From Pseudomonadota bacterium (GTDB taxonomy: Bacteria; Pseudomonadota; Alphaproteobacteria; Reyranellales; Reyranellaceae): DNA of 48,956 nucleotides. The stretch spans positions 1-48,956 of the forward strand of contig JAFEBU010000066.1 of the NCBI GenBank assembly GCA_018242505.1, written 5' to 3'. Each line of letters opens with the position of its first letter. Position 1 is the first letter of the stretch. The translations under genes and the position numbers were made by a program. Below the pieces are notes generated by a model. The model searched no databases, was not told the DNA's origin, and worked only from the letters and a program-made list of their open reading frames with translations. This document shows positions 17,259-27,625 of the stretch, piece by piece.

Positions 17259-17588
17259 CTACTTCTTCACCTCGGTCATGAGCTGCTTCATCGCCTCGAC
17301 CAGCAGGCGGTCGCCTTGGCGGCGAACCGTATGCTCCTCGGTCGGCTTTCCGGCGGCAGCAAGATCATGCATCAGGGTATGCACGACATCGTGGTCGCCT
17401 GGTTTCTCGAAATCGGCCATCACGATATCGCGGGCGTAGTTTTCCGCCGCGGCGCCGGTCTTGCCCATGAGGCCCGCGGCCCACAGGCCCAGCAGCTTGT
17501 TCTTGCGCGCCCTGGCCTTGAACTGCAGTTCGAGGTCATGCTCGAACTTGTGCTCGAAAGCCCTTTCGCGATCATTGAACGTCGTCAT
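17259..17588 (-). CDS. F1-ATPase inhibitor zeta subunit (DUF1476)
   Basis: The 109-residue product matches DUF1476: TTFNDRERAFEHKFEHDLELQFKARARKNKLLGLWAA at the N-terminus and an all-helical C-terminal region. In Paracoccus denitrificans this family is the zeta subunit, which inserts its N-terminus into F1 and blocks ATP hydrolysis; the inhibitory N-terminal segment looks intact here. An ATG preceded by GGAG fixes the start. A possible -10 box TATAAC lies on the minus strand at 17621-17626. It is convergent with purB, ending 20 bases from it. Confidence 0.9.
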   Translation of the reverse strand: MTTFNDRERAFEHKFEHDLELQFKARARKNKLLGLWAAGLMGKTGAAAENYARDIVMADFEKPGDHDVVHTLMHDLAAAGKPTEEHTVRRQGDRLLVEAMKQLMTEVKK

Positions 17589-17699
17589 CTCAGCCGCTCC
17601 AATAAGGCAAGGTGCGGCGGGTTATAGCCATCGCCGCCTGACCTTTCCACCCCGTGTTCACGGTGGCAAGGTGGCCGGCCACACAGAGGAAATACAGGA

Positions 17700-18548
17700 A
17701 TGACGCTGGAAAAGCTGCGCGATTGGGTCGGAAAGACAGAAAACGCCGATGATCTGATCACCGCCTGGCCTGTCCGCGCCCTCTCCGCCACCCTCGATGA
17801 GCGGGATCCGCCGCCGCGTCCGGGCGATCCCCTGCCGCCGCTGTGGCACTGGCTATTCTTCCTCGAAGCGGTGCCCCAATCCAGGATCGGCCCGGACGGG
17901 CATCCCGAGCGAGGAGACTTCCTGCCGCCGGTCCCCTTGCCGCGTCGCATGTGGGCCGGCAGCCGCTTCACGTTCGACGGCCCGCCGCTTTCGATCGGCG
18001 AGACGGCAACGAGGCGGTCGGAGATCAAATCCATCGAGCCCAAGACCGGCTCCACAGGGGCAATGGTGTTCGTCACGGTCCGACACAGTGTTTCCGGCCC
18101 CCGCGGTCTCTCGTTCGTCGAGGAGCACGATATCGTCTATCGCGAGGCGGCAAAGGCTGGCGAGAAGGCGCGAGACCCCAAACCAGCCCCCGTCGATGCC
18201 ACCTGGTCGAAGATCATCACGCCTGACGAGGTGCTGCTGTTTCGCTTCTCCGCCCTCACTTTCAACGGCCATCGTATCCACTACGACCAACCTTATGTCA
18301 CAGGCACCGAAGGATATCCGGGCCTCATCGTGCACGGCCCGCTGATGGGCATGTTGCAAATGGAGTTGGCGCGCCGTTCGAACGTCGGCAGAGTTCCGGC
18401 GGGCTTCGAGTTTCGCGCGCTGTCGCCAATCTTCGCCGGCATGCCGTTGACGGTTGGCGCGCGCAAAGAGACCGATGGCTCGGTAATGACGTGGATTGCC
18501 AACGACAAGGGCGGTCTCGTGCAACAAGGAAAGGCTATTTTTAAATGA
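17700..18548 (+). CDS. MaoC-family / FAS1-like acyl dehydratase
   Basis: The 282-residue protein is a double hot-dog enzyme. The N-terminal half (LRDWVGKTE, LPPLWHWLFFLEAVPQS, PLPRRMWAGSRFTF) matches the FAS1/HTD2-type dehydratase domain. The C-terminal half has FSALTFNGHRIHYDQPYVT followed by YPGLIVHGPLMGMLQMEL, where the hydratase motif lies. Relatives include mesaconyl-C4-CoA hydratase and eukaryotic mitochondrial HTD2. It should hydrate or dehydrate an acyl-CoA. No citramalate or methylaspartate pathway genes are adjacent, so the substrate is open. Its TGA overlaps the next ATG (ATGA). Confidence 0.85.
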   Translation: MTLEKLRDWVGKTENADDLITAWPVRALSATLDERDPPPRPGDPLPPLWHWLFFLEAVPQSRIGPDGHPERGDFLPPVPLPRRMWAGSRFTFDGPPLSIGETATRRSEIKSIEPKTGSTGAMVFVTVRHSVSGPRGLSFVEEHDIVYREAAKAGEKARDPKPAPVDATWSKIITPDEVLLFRFSALTFNGHRIHYDQPYVTGTEGYPGLIVHGPLMGMLQMELARRSNVGRVPAGFEFRALSPIFAGMPLTVGARKETDGSVMTWIANDKGGLVQQGKAIFK

Positions 18549-19087
18549 AATCGCATATTCATCACGCAGGCTGCGGTTGCCTGGCAATGTTTCAACGTCG
18601 TCGCCTGCTGGGGCTGGGCCTCGGCGCAGCAGCCCTTGCCGTCACCGCCGGCCCAGCCGCCGCCGCGCTCGACAAGGGTTACGAAGCGATGCTGCTGAAA
18701 TGCATCGATCCGCGCTTCACCACGAACACCTGGGCCTACATGGCCTCGCGCGGATGGGAGAATCTTTATAGCCAGTTCAATATCGCCGGCGGACCGATCG
18801 GGGTCGTGGCACCGGCATTCGCCGACTGGCACAAGGCTTTTTGGGACAATCTCGGCATTTCTGTGCAACTGCACGAGGTCAAGCGCGTTGTCGCCATCAC
18901 CCATCGCGATTGCGGGGCGGCGGCCGTCGCCTATGGCGATCGCATCAAGACGGACCGGGCTTTCGAGACCGAGATGCACACCAAGGCCTTGCGTGACTTC
19001 CGCAGTGAAGTGCAGAAACGCCAGCCGCATCTGGCTGTCGAGCTCGGCATCATGGAGCTCAACGGCGCGGTCGGGGTCGTGACCTGA
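18545..19087 (+). CDS. Exported beta-carbonic-anhydrase-like protein
   Basis: The 180-residue product carries the zinc-site pattern of beta-carbonic anhydrases: Cys53-Ile-Asp55-Pro-Arg57 (CxDxR) and His120-Arg-Asp-Cys123 (HxxC), with a NIAGG segment between them where the family has its RNAGN block. A Tat-like signal (FQRRRLLGLGLGAAALAV, ending Ala-Ala-Ala) is preceded by a His/Cys-rich stub with Cys-Gly-Cys. At about 140 mature residues it is shorter than usual enzymes, and the loop between the zinc half-sites is about ten residues longer. It could be a periplasmic carbonic anhydrase or a zinc protein without activity. It is coupled to the MaoC gene. Confidence 0.7.
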   Translation: MKSHIHHAGCGCLAMFQRRRLLGLGLGAAALAVTAGPAAAALDKGYEAMLLKCIDPRFTTNTWAYMASRGWENLYSQFNIAGGPIGVVAPAFADWHKAFWDNLGISVQLHEVKRVVAITHRDCGAAAVAYGDRIKTDRAFETEMHTKALRDFRSEVQKRQPHLAVELGIMELNGAVGVVT

Positions 19088-19111
19088 TACCCGATGGTGT
19101 AATGTTTGCGA

Positions 19112-20164
19112 GTGCCTGACTCGCCCCTGCCCTCACCTGTCGTCCAGGGCAGCACGCTCGAACGGCAGCTCGCCGCGCAAAGGGCGCAGCGGGCTGCCGA
19201 CCCGCTGCTGTCGCTGATCGTGCCGGTATTCAACGAAGAGGAGTCCATCGACATCTTCCTCGGCGCCGTGACGCCGTTGCTCGAGCGCCATCGGCTGAGA
19301 TTCGAAATCGTCTTCGTCAATGACGGCTCGCGGGACAACACGCTCGGCCATCTGCTCGACTGCAGCGCGCGCGATCGGCGCATCCGCATCGTCAATCTGT
19401 CGCGCAACTTCGGCAAGGAAGCCGCCCTCACCGCCGGCATCGATCACGCCAGGGGCGACGTGCTGATCCCCATGGACATCGACCTCCAGGATCCACCGGA
19501 GCTGATCGAGCCCTTCATCGTCCGCTGGCGCGAAGGCTACGACATCGTCTATGGCGTGCGCTCCGCCCGCACTTGGGACACCACCGCCAAGCGCCTCTCG
19601 GCCGGCTGGTTCTATCGCGTGTTCAATTCGATGTCGCCGGTACGCATTCCCGCCAATGTCGGCGACTTCCGCCTGATCGACCGGCGCGCGATCGAGGTGC
19701 TGCGCCAGCTGCCCGAGCGCAACCGCTTCATGAAAGGCCTGTTCGCCTGGGTCGGGTTCAACGCGATCGGCGTGCCCTATGAGCGGCCGCAGCGCGTCGC
19801 GGGGTCGAGCAAGTTCAATCTCTGGCGCTTGTGGAACTTCGCGCTCGACGGCGTGGTGAGCTTTTCCACCGTACCGCTTCGGGCCTCGTTCTATGGCGGG
19901 CTCGCCATCGCCGCCGTCGCCGTCCTCTACGCCCTCTTCATTGTCGGCCGCGTGCTGTTGTTCGGCATCGACACCCCCGGCTACGCGTCATTGATCATCG
20001 TCGTTCTGCTGATGGGTGCGATCCAGCTCGTATCAATCGGGATCATCGGCGAATATCTCGGCCGGCTGTTCCTGGAGGTGAAGGCGCGGCCGATCTACGT
20101 GATCGAGGGCGTGTACGAAGAGGGCGCCGTCCGTTTCCCCTCAAGCGCGACGAAGCCCACCTGA
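19112..20164 (+). CDS. GT2-family polyprenol-phosphate glycosyltransferase
   Basis: The protein (about 350 residues) has a GT-A domain: LSLIVPVFNEEESIDIFL, VFVNDGSRDNT, NLSRNFGKEAALTAGIDHA and the metal-binding MDIDLQDPPE. Two C-terminal membrane helices follow (near FYGGLAIAAVAVLYALFIVG and LIIVVLLMGAIQLVSIGIIG), then the GRLFLEVKARPIYVIE tail. This is the DPM1/GtrB/ArnC layout, in which a sugar is moved from a nucleotide to undecaprenyl phosphate at the inner membrane. The start is uncertain: GTG 19112 is chosen and TTG 19106 is in frame, and neither has a clear ribosome-binding site. The stop overlaps the next start (TGATG). Confidence 0.88.
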   Translation: MPDSPLPSPVVQGSTLERQLAAQRAQRAADPLLSLIVPVFNEEESIDIFLGAVTPLLERHRLRFEIVFVNDGSRDNTLGHLLDCSARDRRIRIVNLSRNFGKEAALTAGIDHARGDVLIPMDIDLQDPPELIEPFIVRWREGYDIVYGVRSARTWDTTAKRLSAGWFYRVFNSMSPVRIPANVGDFRLIDRRAIEVLRQLPERNRFMKGLFAWVGFNAIGVPYERPQRVAGSSKFNLWRLWNFALDGVVSFSTVPLRASFYGGLAIAAVAVLYALFIVGRVLLFGIDTPGYASLIIVVLLMGAIQLVSIGIIGEYLGRLFLEVKARPIYVIEGVYEEGAVRFPSSATKPT

Positions 20165-20868
20165 TGGACCTCAAGGAAGAGGATATCCTCGGCAGCGAGA
20201 TTGGCCGGCACTGGTACTACCGTTCGAAAGCCGCAGCACTGAAGCGCATGGTCGCCGGACTTGAAGCACGCCGCCTGCTCGATGTCGGTGCGGGGTCGGG
20301 CTTCTTCTCACGTCGCCTGCTGACCGAGGCCGGCGCCGAGTCGGCGCTCTGTGTCGACATCGGCTATGCGAGCGAGCGCGACGACAGCGTTGCCGGCAAG
20401 CCGGTGCGCTACCGCCGCGACTGCGGCCCGACCGACTGCGATCTTGTGCTGATGATGGATGTGCTGGAGCACGTCGAGGACGATGTCGGCCTTGTCCGCC
20501 ACTATGCGGCCAAGGTCCCGAGCGGCGCGCATTTCCTCGCCACCGTGCCCGCCTTCCGCTTCCTGTGGAGCGGCCACGACGTCTTCCTCGAGCATCATCG
20601 CCGCTACCGCCTCGGCGAGATCGAGGCAACCATGCGCACTGCCGGCCTCGAACTCGTGCGCGGATCCTACTACTTCGCCTTCGTCTTCCCGCTTGCCGCC
20701 GCGGTCCGGCTGGTGGCGCGCGACGCGGCGGTACCGAAAAGCAGCCTCAAGAAGCATGGCGCACTCACCAATGCAGCCCTCGGCGCGATTTGCGCCGCCG
20801 AGCTGCCGCTTCTTCCGATCAATCGTCTTGCCGGCCTGTCCGCGTTTGTGTTGGCGAGAAAGCCATAG
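20164..20868 (+). CDS. Class I SAM-dependent methyltransferase
   Basis: The 234-residue protein has the Rossmann methyltransferase motif I LLDVGAGSGFFSRRLL near residues 39-54 and the post-II motif DLVLMMDVLEHVEDD. A late FLEHHRRYRLGEIEATMRTAGLEL block follows, typical of methyltransferases acting on small molecules or sugars. A hydrophobic stretch (YYFAFVFPLAAAVRLV) lies near the C-terminus. The ATG overlaps the glycosyltransferase stop by one base, so the pair is co-expressed. A shared role in modifying a lipid-linked sugar is an inference. It is convergent with the diiron gene, with 12 bases between the stops. Confidence 0.85.
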   Translation: MDLKEEDILGSEIGRHWYYRSKAAALKRMVAGLEARRLLDVGAGSGFFSRRLLTEAGAESALCVDIGYASERDDSVAGKPVRYRRDCGPTDCDLVLMMDVLEHVEDDVGLVRHYAAKVPSGAHFLATVPAFRFLWSGHDVFLEHHRRYRLGEIEATMRTAGLELVRGSYYFAFVFPLAAAVRLVARDAAVPKSSLKKHGALTNAALGAICAAELPLLPINRLAGLSAFVLARKP

Positions 20869-20880
20869 CTTTCCCGCCAG

Positions 20881-21996
20881 TTACGCTGCGATGTCCTTGC
20901 TGCTGATGCGCCGCCGCTTGGCGTTGATCTCGCGCAGCACGACCAGCATTTCCTCGGCGACGACGTCGCCCGGGATGCCTTCGCCTTCGGCTTCGAGTTC
21001 CTTCATGTCGACCCACACCGCGTAGAGCGGCGCCGTGCGCTGGGTGATGATGCCGGCGTGCAGGAGGGTCTTGATCAGGACGCGGAAAATGTTGGTGCTG
21101 TCCTTCAGCTGGTCGCGGCGGTCGTCGTCGCTGAAGGTTTCCTTGATGGCATCGCGCACCCATTGCCAGTCGAGCCCGTATTTGGCGTAGATGACCTGCT
21201 TCTGCTCGGCATTGATCAGGTTGAACAGCAGCATCTGGAAGAGCTGAGCCGACCAGTCCTCGACCTTGCGATGCTCCTCTTCGTTTAGATGACGAATGGT
21301 CTTGGCTGCCCACAGCCGGCCGAAGCGATGGTGGAAGGCCTCGTCGCTCATCACGAGCTGCACCAGCCGCCGCAGCACCGGATCGTTGGTCCTGGCATTG
21401 AGCGTCGCGAACGAGCCCATGGCGAGGCCCTCGATCAGCATCTGCATGCCGACGATCTTCTTGTAGACCTCGTCGGTGCTCACGAGATCGGCCAGCACCG
21501 TGGCGATGGTCTGCCCCGCCGGCAATGGCGCGCCCCAGCGCTTGGCGATGTAGCGGCTGAATCCCGTGACATGGCGCGCCTCCTCGCGCGCCTGGTTGGC
21601 GGCATATTCCTGGGCTCCTGGATCGACCAGCACATGGCACAGGCTTGCCGACAGCAACAGCGCGCCCTGCTCGCCGTGCAGCAGATTGGAGACCGACCAA
21701 TGGATCACGTCGTTGGCGAGCTGGACCTTCTGGCGCTCGTCCAGCCGGTCGGCGACCGCGCTCCTGAGCTCGATGATGTTATCGAGTGGCATGATCGGCG
21801 CCGTTGCCATGTCGAACGGCTGGTCGAAATCGATGTAGCTCTTGTCCAGCGGATCCCAGAAATGGTCGTGGGTCGCGGAAATGATGCTATCGAAGGCATC
21901 GCTGCGCCGCCCATACCGGGGCACATCCAGCATGGCCTGAAAATCGCCCGGGGCGACAGCGTCATAGGCCTTGTCGTAAGTGATTTGTTGGGCCAT
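20881..21996 (-). CDS. Ferritin-like diiron protein (oxygenase-type)
   Basis: The 371-residue all-helical protein has the full ligand set of a carboxylate-bridged diiron site: Glu109 (HGEQG), Glu139-x2-His142 (EEARH), Glu189 (LIEGLA) and Glu219-x2-His222 (DEAFHH). The layout resembles AurF-type N-oxygenases and other ferritin-like oxygenases; ribonucleotide reductase R2 is unlikely because no R1 gene or radical-Tyr context is visible. The substrate is unknown. The frame continues upstream to 22155, but ATG 21996 has AGGAGG at good spacing. It is convergent with the methyltransferase gene and divergent from purC. Confidence 0.78.
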   Translation of the reverse strand: MAQQITYDKAYDAVAPGDFQAMLDVPRYGRRSDAFDSIISATHDHFWDPLDKSYIDFDQPFDMATAPIMPLDNIIELRSAVADRLDERQKVQLANDVIHWSVSNLLHGEQGALLLSASLCHVLVDPGAQEYAANQAREEARHVTGFSRYIAKRWGAPLPAGQTIATVLADLVSTDEVYKKIVGMQMLIEGLAMGSFATLNARTNDPVLRRLVQLVMSDEAFHHRFGRLWAAKTIRHLNEEEHRKVEDWSAQLFQMLLFNLINAEQKQVIYAKYGLDWQWVRDAIKETFSDDDRRDQLKDSTNIFRVLIKTLLHAGIITQRTAPLYAVWVDMKELEAEGEGIPGDVVAEEMLVVLREINAKRRRISSKDIAA

Positions 21997-22135
21997 CTGG
22001 AGCCTCCTGAAGAAAGCAAATATGACGCGAGTGTCACCTTTTTCAATGGATTTTTCCCCAATCCCAGAGCATGGGGTTTCCGCCATATTCCGGCTCAAGG
22101 GTGGGAGGCTCCGGCCGCCCGCACAGGAGTGAAAA

Positions 22136-22900
22136 ATGTCCCGCCGCCGCCGCATCTACGAGGGCAAGGCCAAAACCTTGTTCGAGGGGCCCGAGCCCGG
22201 GACGATCGTCCAGTACTTCAAGGACGACGCCACGGCCTTCAATAACAAGAAGAAAGGCACGATCACCGGCAAGGGGGTGATCAACAACCGCATTTCCGAG
22301 TTCCTGATGACCAAGCTGGGCGAGATCGGAGTGCCGACCCACTTCATCCGCCGGCTGAACATGCGCGAACAGCTCATCCGTCAGGTCGAGATCATCCCGC
22401 TCGAGGTGGTGGTACGGAATGTCGCAGCCGGCTCCTTCGCCCAGCGCTTCGGGCTGGAGGAAGGCACGCAACTGCCGCGCTCGATCATGGAGTTCTTCTA
22501 CAAGAACGACGCGCTCGGCGATCCGATCGTGACCGAGGAACACATCACCGCCTTCGGCTGGGCAACACCGCAGGATCTGGATGACATCGTGGCGCTGACG
22601 CTGCGGGTGAACGATTTCCTGTTCGGCCTGTTTCTGGGCTGCGGCATCAAGCTGGTCGACTTCAAGATCGAGTTCGGGCGCCTATATGAGGACGACATGG
22701 TCCGAATCGTGCTCGCCGACGAGATCAGCCCCGACTCCTGCCGGCTATGGGATCTCAGGACCAACGAGAAGCTCGACAAGGACCGATTCCGCCGCGACCT
22801 CGGCAAGGTCGAGGAAGCCTACCAGGAAGTGGCGCGGCGGCTCGGCATCCTGATCGACCAGGGGCCGGGCGACGTGCGCGGCCCGACGACGCTGCAGTAA
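22136..22900 (+). CDS. purC: Phosphoribosylaminoimidazole-succinocarboxamide synthase
   Basis: The 254-residue protein condenses CAIR with aspartate, using ATP, to SAICAR, the substrate of PurB. Typical blocks are YEGKAKTLFEG, the ATP-binding KDDATAFNNKKKGTITGKG, EVVVRNVAAGSFAQRFG, KLVDFKIEFGR and LADEISPDSCRLWD. The start ATG follows AGGAG (22125-22129) by six bases. It leads a tight run purC-purS-purQ-purL with spacings of nine, minus one and ten bases, so a single transcript is likely. The upstream 140 bases separate it from the divergent diiron gene and probably hold its promoter; I see no convincing regulator site. Confidence 0.97.
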   Translation: MSRRRRIYEGKAKTLFEGPEPGTIVQYFKDDATAFNNKKKGTITGKGVINNRISEFLMTKLGEIGVPTHFIRRLNMREQLIRQVEIIPLEVVVRNVAAGSFAQRFGLEEGTQLPRSIMEFFYKNDALGDPIVTEEHITAFGWATPQDLDDIVALTLRVNDFLFGLFLGCGIKLVDFKIEFGRLYEDDMVRIVLADEISPDSCRLWDLRTNEKLDKDRFRRDLGKVEEAYQEVARRLGILIDQGPGDVRGPTTLQ

Positions 22901-22909
22901 AGAGGCGCG

Positions 22910-23152
22910 ATGAAAGCCAGAGTCCACGTAACGCTCAAGAACGGCGTGCTCGATCCGCAGGGCAAGGCCATCGGACATTCCCTCAACCGCCTGGGCTTCC
23001 CGGAGGTCGGCGATGTCCGACAGGGCAAGTACATCGAGCTGGAGCTGGCCGAGACCGACGCGGCCAAGGCCAAGGCGCGTTTGGACGAGATGTGCCGCAA
23101 GCTCCTCGCCAACACCGTGATCGAGAACTACTCGATCGAACTGGTGGGTTGA
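22910..23152 (+). CDS. purS: FGAM synthase subunit PurS
   Basis: The 80-residue protein is the small subunit of the three-part formylglycinamidine ribonucleotide synthase. It shows the PurS pattern MKARVHVTLKNGVLDPQGKAI, LGFPEVGDVRQGKYIEL and CRKLLANTVIENYSIEL. It bridges PurQ and PurL and helps ammonia transfer from glutamine. It begins nine bases after purC, and its TGA overlaps the purQ ATG by one base (TGATG). Confidence 0.97.
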   Translation: MKARVHVTLKNGVLDPQGKAIGHSLNRLGFPEVGDVRQGKYIELELAETDAAKAKARLDEMCRKLLANTVIENYSIELVG

Positions 23153-23841
23153 TGAAAACCTCGGTTCTCGTCTTTCCCGGCTCCAATCGCGAAGGCGACG
23201 TAGCGCAGGCCATCGAGCTGATCACTGGCCGCAAGTCCAACATGGTGTGGCACGGCGACGGTGATTTCGAGAAGACCGACCTGATCGTCATTCCCGGTGG
23301 CTTCTCCTACGGCGACTATCTGCGCTGCGGCGCCATGGCGGCGCAATCGCCAGTGATGACCGAAGTGAAAAAGCGCGCCGCGCAGGGCGTGCCTGTATTG
23401 GCGATCTGCAACGGCTTCCAAATCGCCGCCGAGGCGGGCCTGCTGCCGGGCGTGCTGATGCGCAACGAGAACCTGAAGTTCGTCTGCGCCGATGTGCATC
23501 TCAAGGTCGAGACCAGCCAAAGCCTGTTCACCAATCGCTACCAGGCGGGCCAGGTGATCAAGGTCCCGGTCGCCCACGCCGAAGGCAACTATTTCGCCGA
23601 TACCGAGACCCTGAAAAGGATCGAGGATCGCGGCCAGGTCGCATTCCGCTACTGCGCACCCGATGGGACGGTCGATGGCACGGGCAACCCCAACGGCTCG
23701 ATCCGCAACATTGCCGGTGTCTTCAACGAGACCAAGACTGTGCTTGGCCTGATGCCTCATCCGGAGAACGCCGTCGAACCCATGTTTGGCGGCACCGACG
23801 GCAAAGCCTTGTTCGAGGGCATCGTCGATGCCCTGTCGTGA
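23152..23841 (+). CDS. purQ: FGAM synthase glutaminase subunit PurQ
   Basis: The 229-residue class I glutamine amidotransferase supplies ammonia to PurL. The nucleophile Cys lies in VLAICNGFQ, the oxyanion region in PGGFSYGDYLRCGA, and the His/Glu pair in LMPHPENAVEP. All catalytic residues look intact. The frame is open upstream inside purC and purS, but the ATG overlapping the purS stop begins the domain exactly (KTSVLVFPGSNRE). Confidence 0.97.
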   Translation: MKTSVLVFPGSNREGDVAQAIELITGRKSNMVWHGDGDFEKTDLIVIPGGFSYGDYLRCGAMAAQSPVMTEVKKRAAQGVPVLAICNGFQIAAEAGLLPGVLMRNENLKFVCADVHLKVETSQSLFTNRYQAGQVIKVPVAHAEGNYFADTETLKRIEDRGQVAFRYCAPDGTVDGTGNPNGSIRNIAGVFNETKTVLGLMPHPENAVEPMFGGTDGKALFEGIVDALS

Positions 23842-23851
23842 GTAAATCGTC

Positions 23852-26107
<2,256 letters not shown>

Positions 26108-26123
26108 CGCAGGAAACCAAACG

Positions 26124-26360
26124 ATGCCGATGGCTGCCGCTGACATTGTCCGCCTCATCAAAGAGGGTATTCCGGATGCCGAAGTCGAGATCCAGGATCT
26201 CGCAGGCGATGGAGACCACTATGCCGCCACGGTCATTTCGGCGGCTTTCGCCGGCAAATCCAAGGTGCAGCAGCACCAGATGGTCTACGGGACCTTGGGT
26301 GGCCGGATGGGCGGCGTCCTGCATGCCCTCAAACTGACCACCATGGCGCAACGGCCCTGA
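26124..26360 (+). CDS. BolA-family protein (BolA2/IbaG type)
   Basis: The 78-residue product is a single BolA domain: a variable loop DLAGDGDHYAATVISAAFAGKSKVQQHQMVY with the conserved His before the Met-Val-Tyr strand, then a C-terminal helix LHALKLTT. BolA proteins bind CGFS monothiol glutaredoxins through a shared [2Fe-2S] cluster, and such a glutaredoxin gene is directly downstream. ATG 26124 follows CAGGAAAC; the longer frame from 26094 is less likely. Confidence 0.93.
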   Translation: MPMAAADIVRLIKEGIPDAEVEIQDLAGDGDHYAATVISAAFAGKSKVQQHQMVYGTLGGRMGGVLHALKLTTMAQRP

Positions 26361-26429
26361 GGGCCCTATATTGCCTTCAAATCCGTACCCTTTTTTGTGC
26401 CCGGCCGTCGGGCGCTTGAGGAGACAGAC

Positions 26430-26771
<342 letters not shown>

Positions 26772-26779
26772 AAACTCTG

Positions 26780-26800
26780 CCTTCCCATTCGATGGGGAGG
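26780..26800. terminator. Possible bidirectional terminator hairpin between grxD and the DODA gene
   Basis: CCTTCCCAT (26780-26788) and ATGGGGAGG (26792-26800) can pair with one G-T wobble around the triloop TCG. The hairpin lies between two convergent stop codons. There is no long T-run for either direction (a short A-run precedes it, giving a T-run for the minus strand), so intrinsic termination is likely only for the minus-strand gene. Confidence 0.4.
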
Positions 26801-26807
26801 GTTGGCC

Positions 26808-27578
26808 CTACGCAAAGGCGTACGACGCCATCGAAAGATTTGCGCTCGTGAAACTGCGATGCAGTGCCTTGCCGCGTGCACCTGCGCCGGCAGCGCCGAA
26901 TGCGACGTGCAGCGGCAGGAGGTGTTCGTCCGTCGGATGGGCTTCCTGTGCATGGGGCGCTTCGGCTCGATAGTTGGCGAGCGCCTCCTCGTCCCCTTTC
27001 TCCACTGCCCCTGACAGCCAATCGTCGAAACGCTGCGCCCATGGTTCGGGAGGCATGGAGTCTTCGCCCCGCCGCAACCTCCGGAGATTGTGCGTCGCAC
27101 TTCCGCTGCCCAGTACCAGCACGCCCTCCTCGCGGAGAGGAGCGAGCTTGCGGCCGAGCGCAATATGGTCTGCCGCAGACCGATAGGGTTGTACCGAAAG
27201 CTGGAAGACCGGGATGTCGCCCTTCGGCCAACCCAGCATCGCCGGCACCCAAGTGCCATGATCGAGACCGTACCTCGGATCGCGTTCTGCTCCCACGAGG
27301 TCTGCCACGCGGTCAGCGACCTCGGGCGCGCCGGAAACGTCGTAGCGCAGACGGTACAGCGCCTCGGGGAATCCGTAGAAATCGTGGATGGTCTCCGGTC
27401 GTGCCGCTGTCGATACGGCCGGCCGATCGGTGTTCCAGTGTGCAGACACGGCGAGGATCGCCGTGGGCCGCGGCAGAAGGTTGCCCAGCGTCGCGAGGAA
27501 GGACCGCGCGGGCAGATCCTGCAGGATCAGCATCGGTGATCCGTGTGACACAAAAACGGTCGGCATAGATGTCGACAT
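26808..27578 (-). CDS. DODA-type extradiol ring-cleavage dioxygenase family (YgiD-like)
   Basis: The 256-residue protein resembles 4,5-DOPA dioxygenase/YgiD. It has the early VFVSHGSPML with a metal His, AVSAHW with a second His, YGLDHGTWVPAMLGWP, LVLGSGSATHNLR and the HPTDEHLLPLHVAFGAAG segment supplying further His residues. Members are zinc or iron enzymes cleaving catechol-type rings; the physiological substrate in bacteria is rarely known. It stands alone on the minus strand, convergent with grxD and divergent from the first solute-binding protein gene. Confidence 0.85.
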   Translation of the reverse strand: MSTSMPTVFVSHGSPMLILQDLPARSFLATLGNLLPRPTAILAVSAHWNTDRPAVSTAARPETIHDFYGFPEALYRLRYDVSGAPEVADRVADLVGAERDPRYGLDHGTWVPAMLGWPKGDIPVFQLSVQPYRSAADHIALGRKLAPLREEGVLVLGSGSATHNLRRLRRGEDSMPPEPWAQRFDDWLSGAVEKGDEEALANYRAEAPHAQEAHPTDEHLLPLHVAFGAAGAGARGKALHRSFTSANLSMASYAFA

Positions 27579-27625
27579 TGCTCAAATCCTCGCACAACAT
27601 CTGAATTCAACAACGCAAGGGGTAG

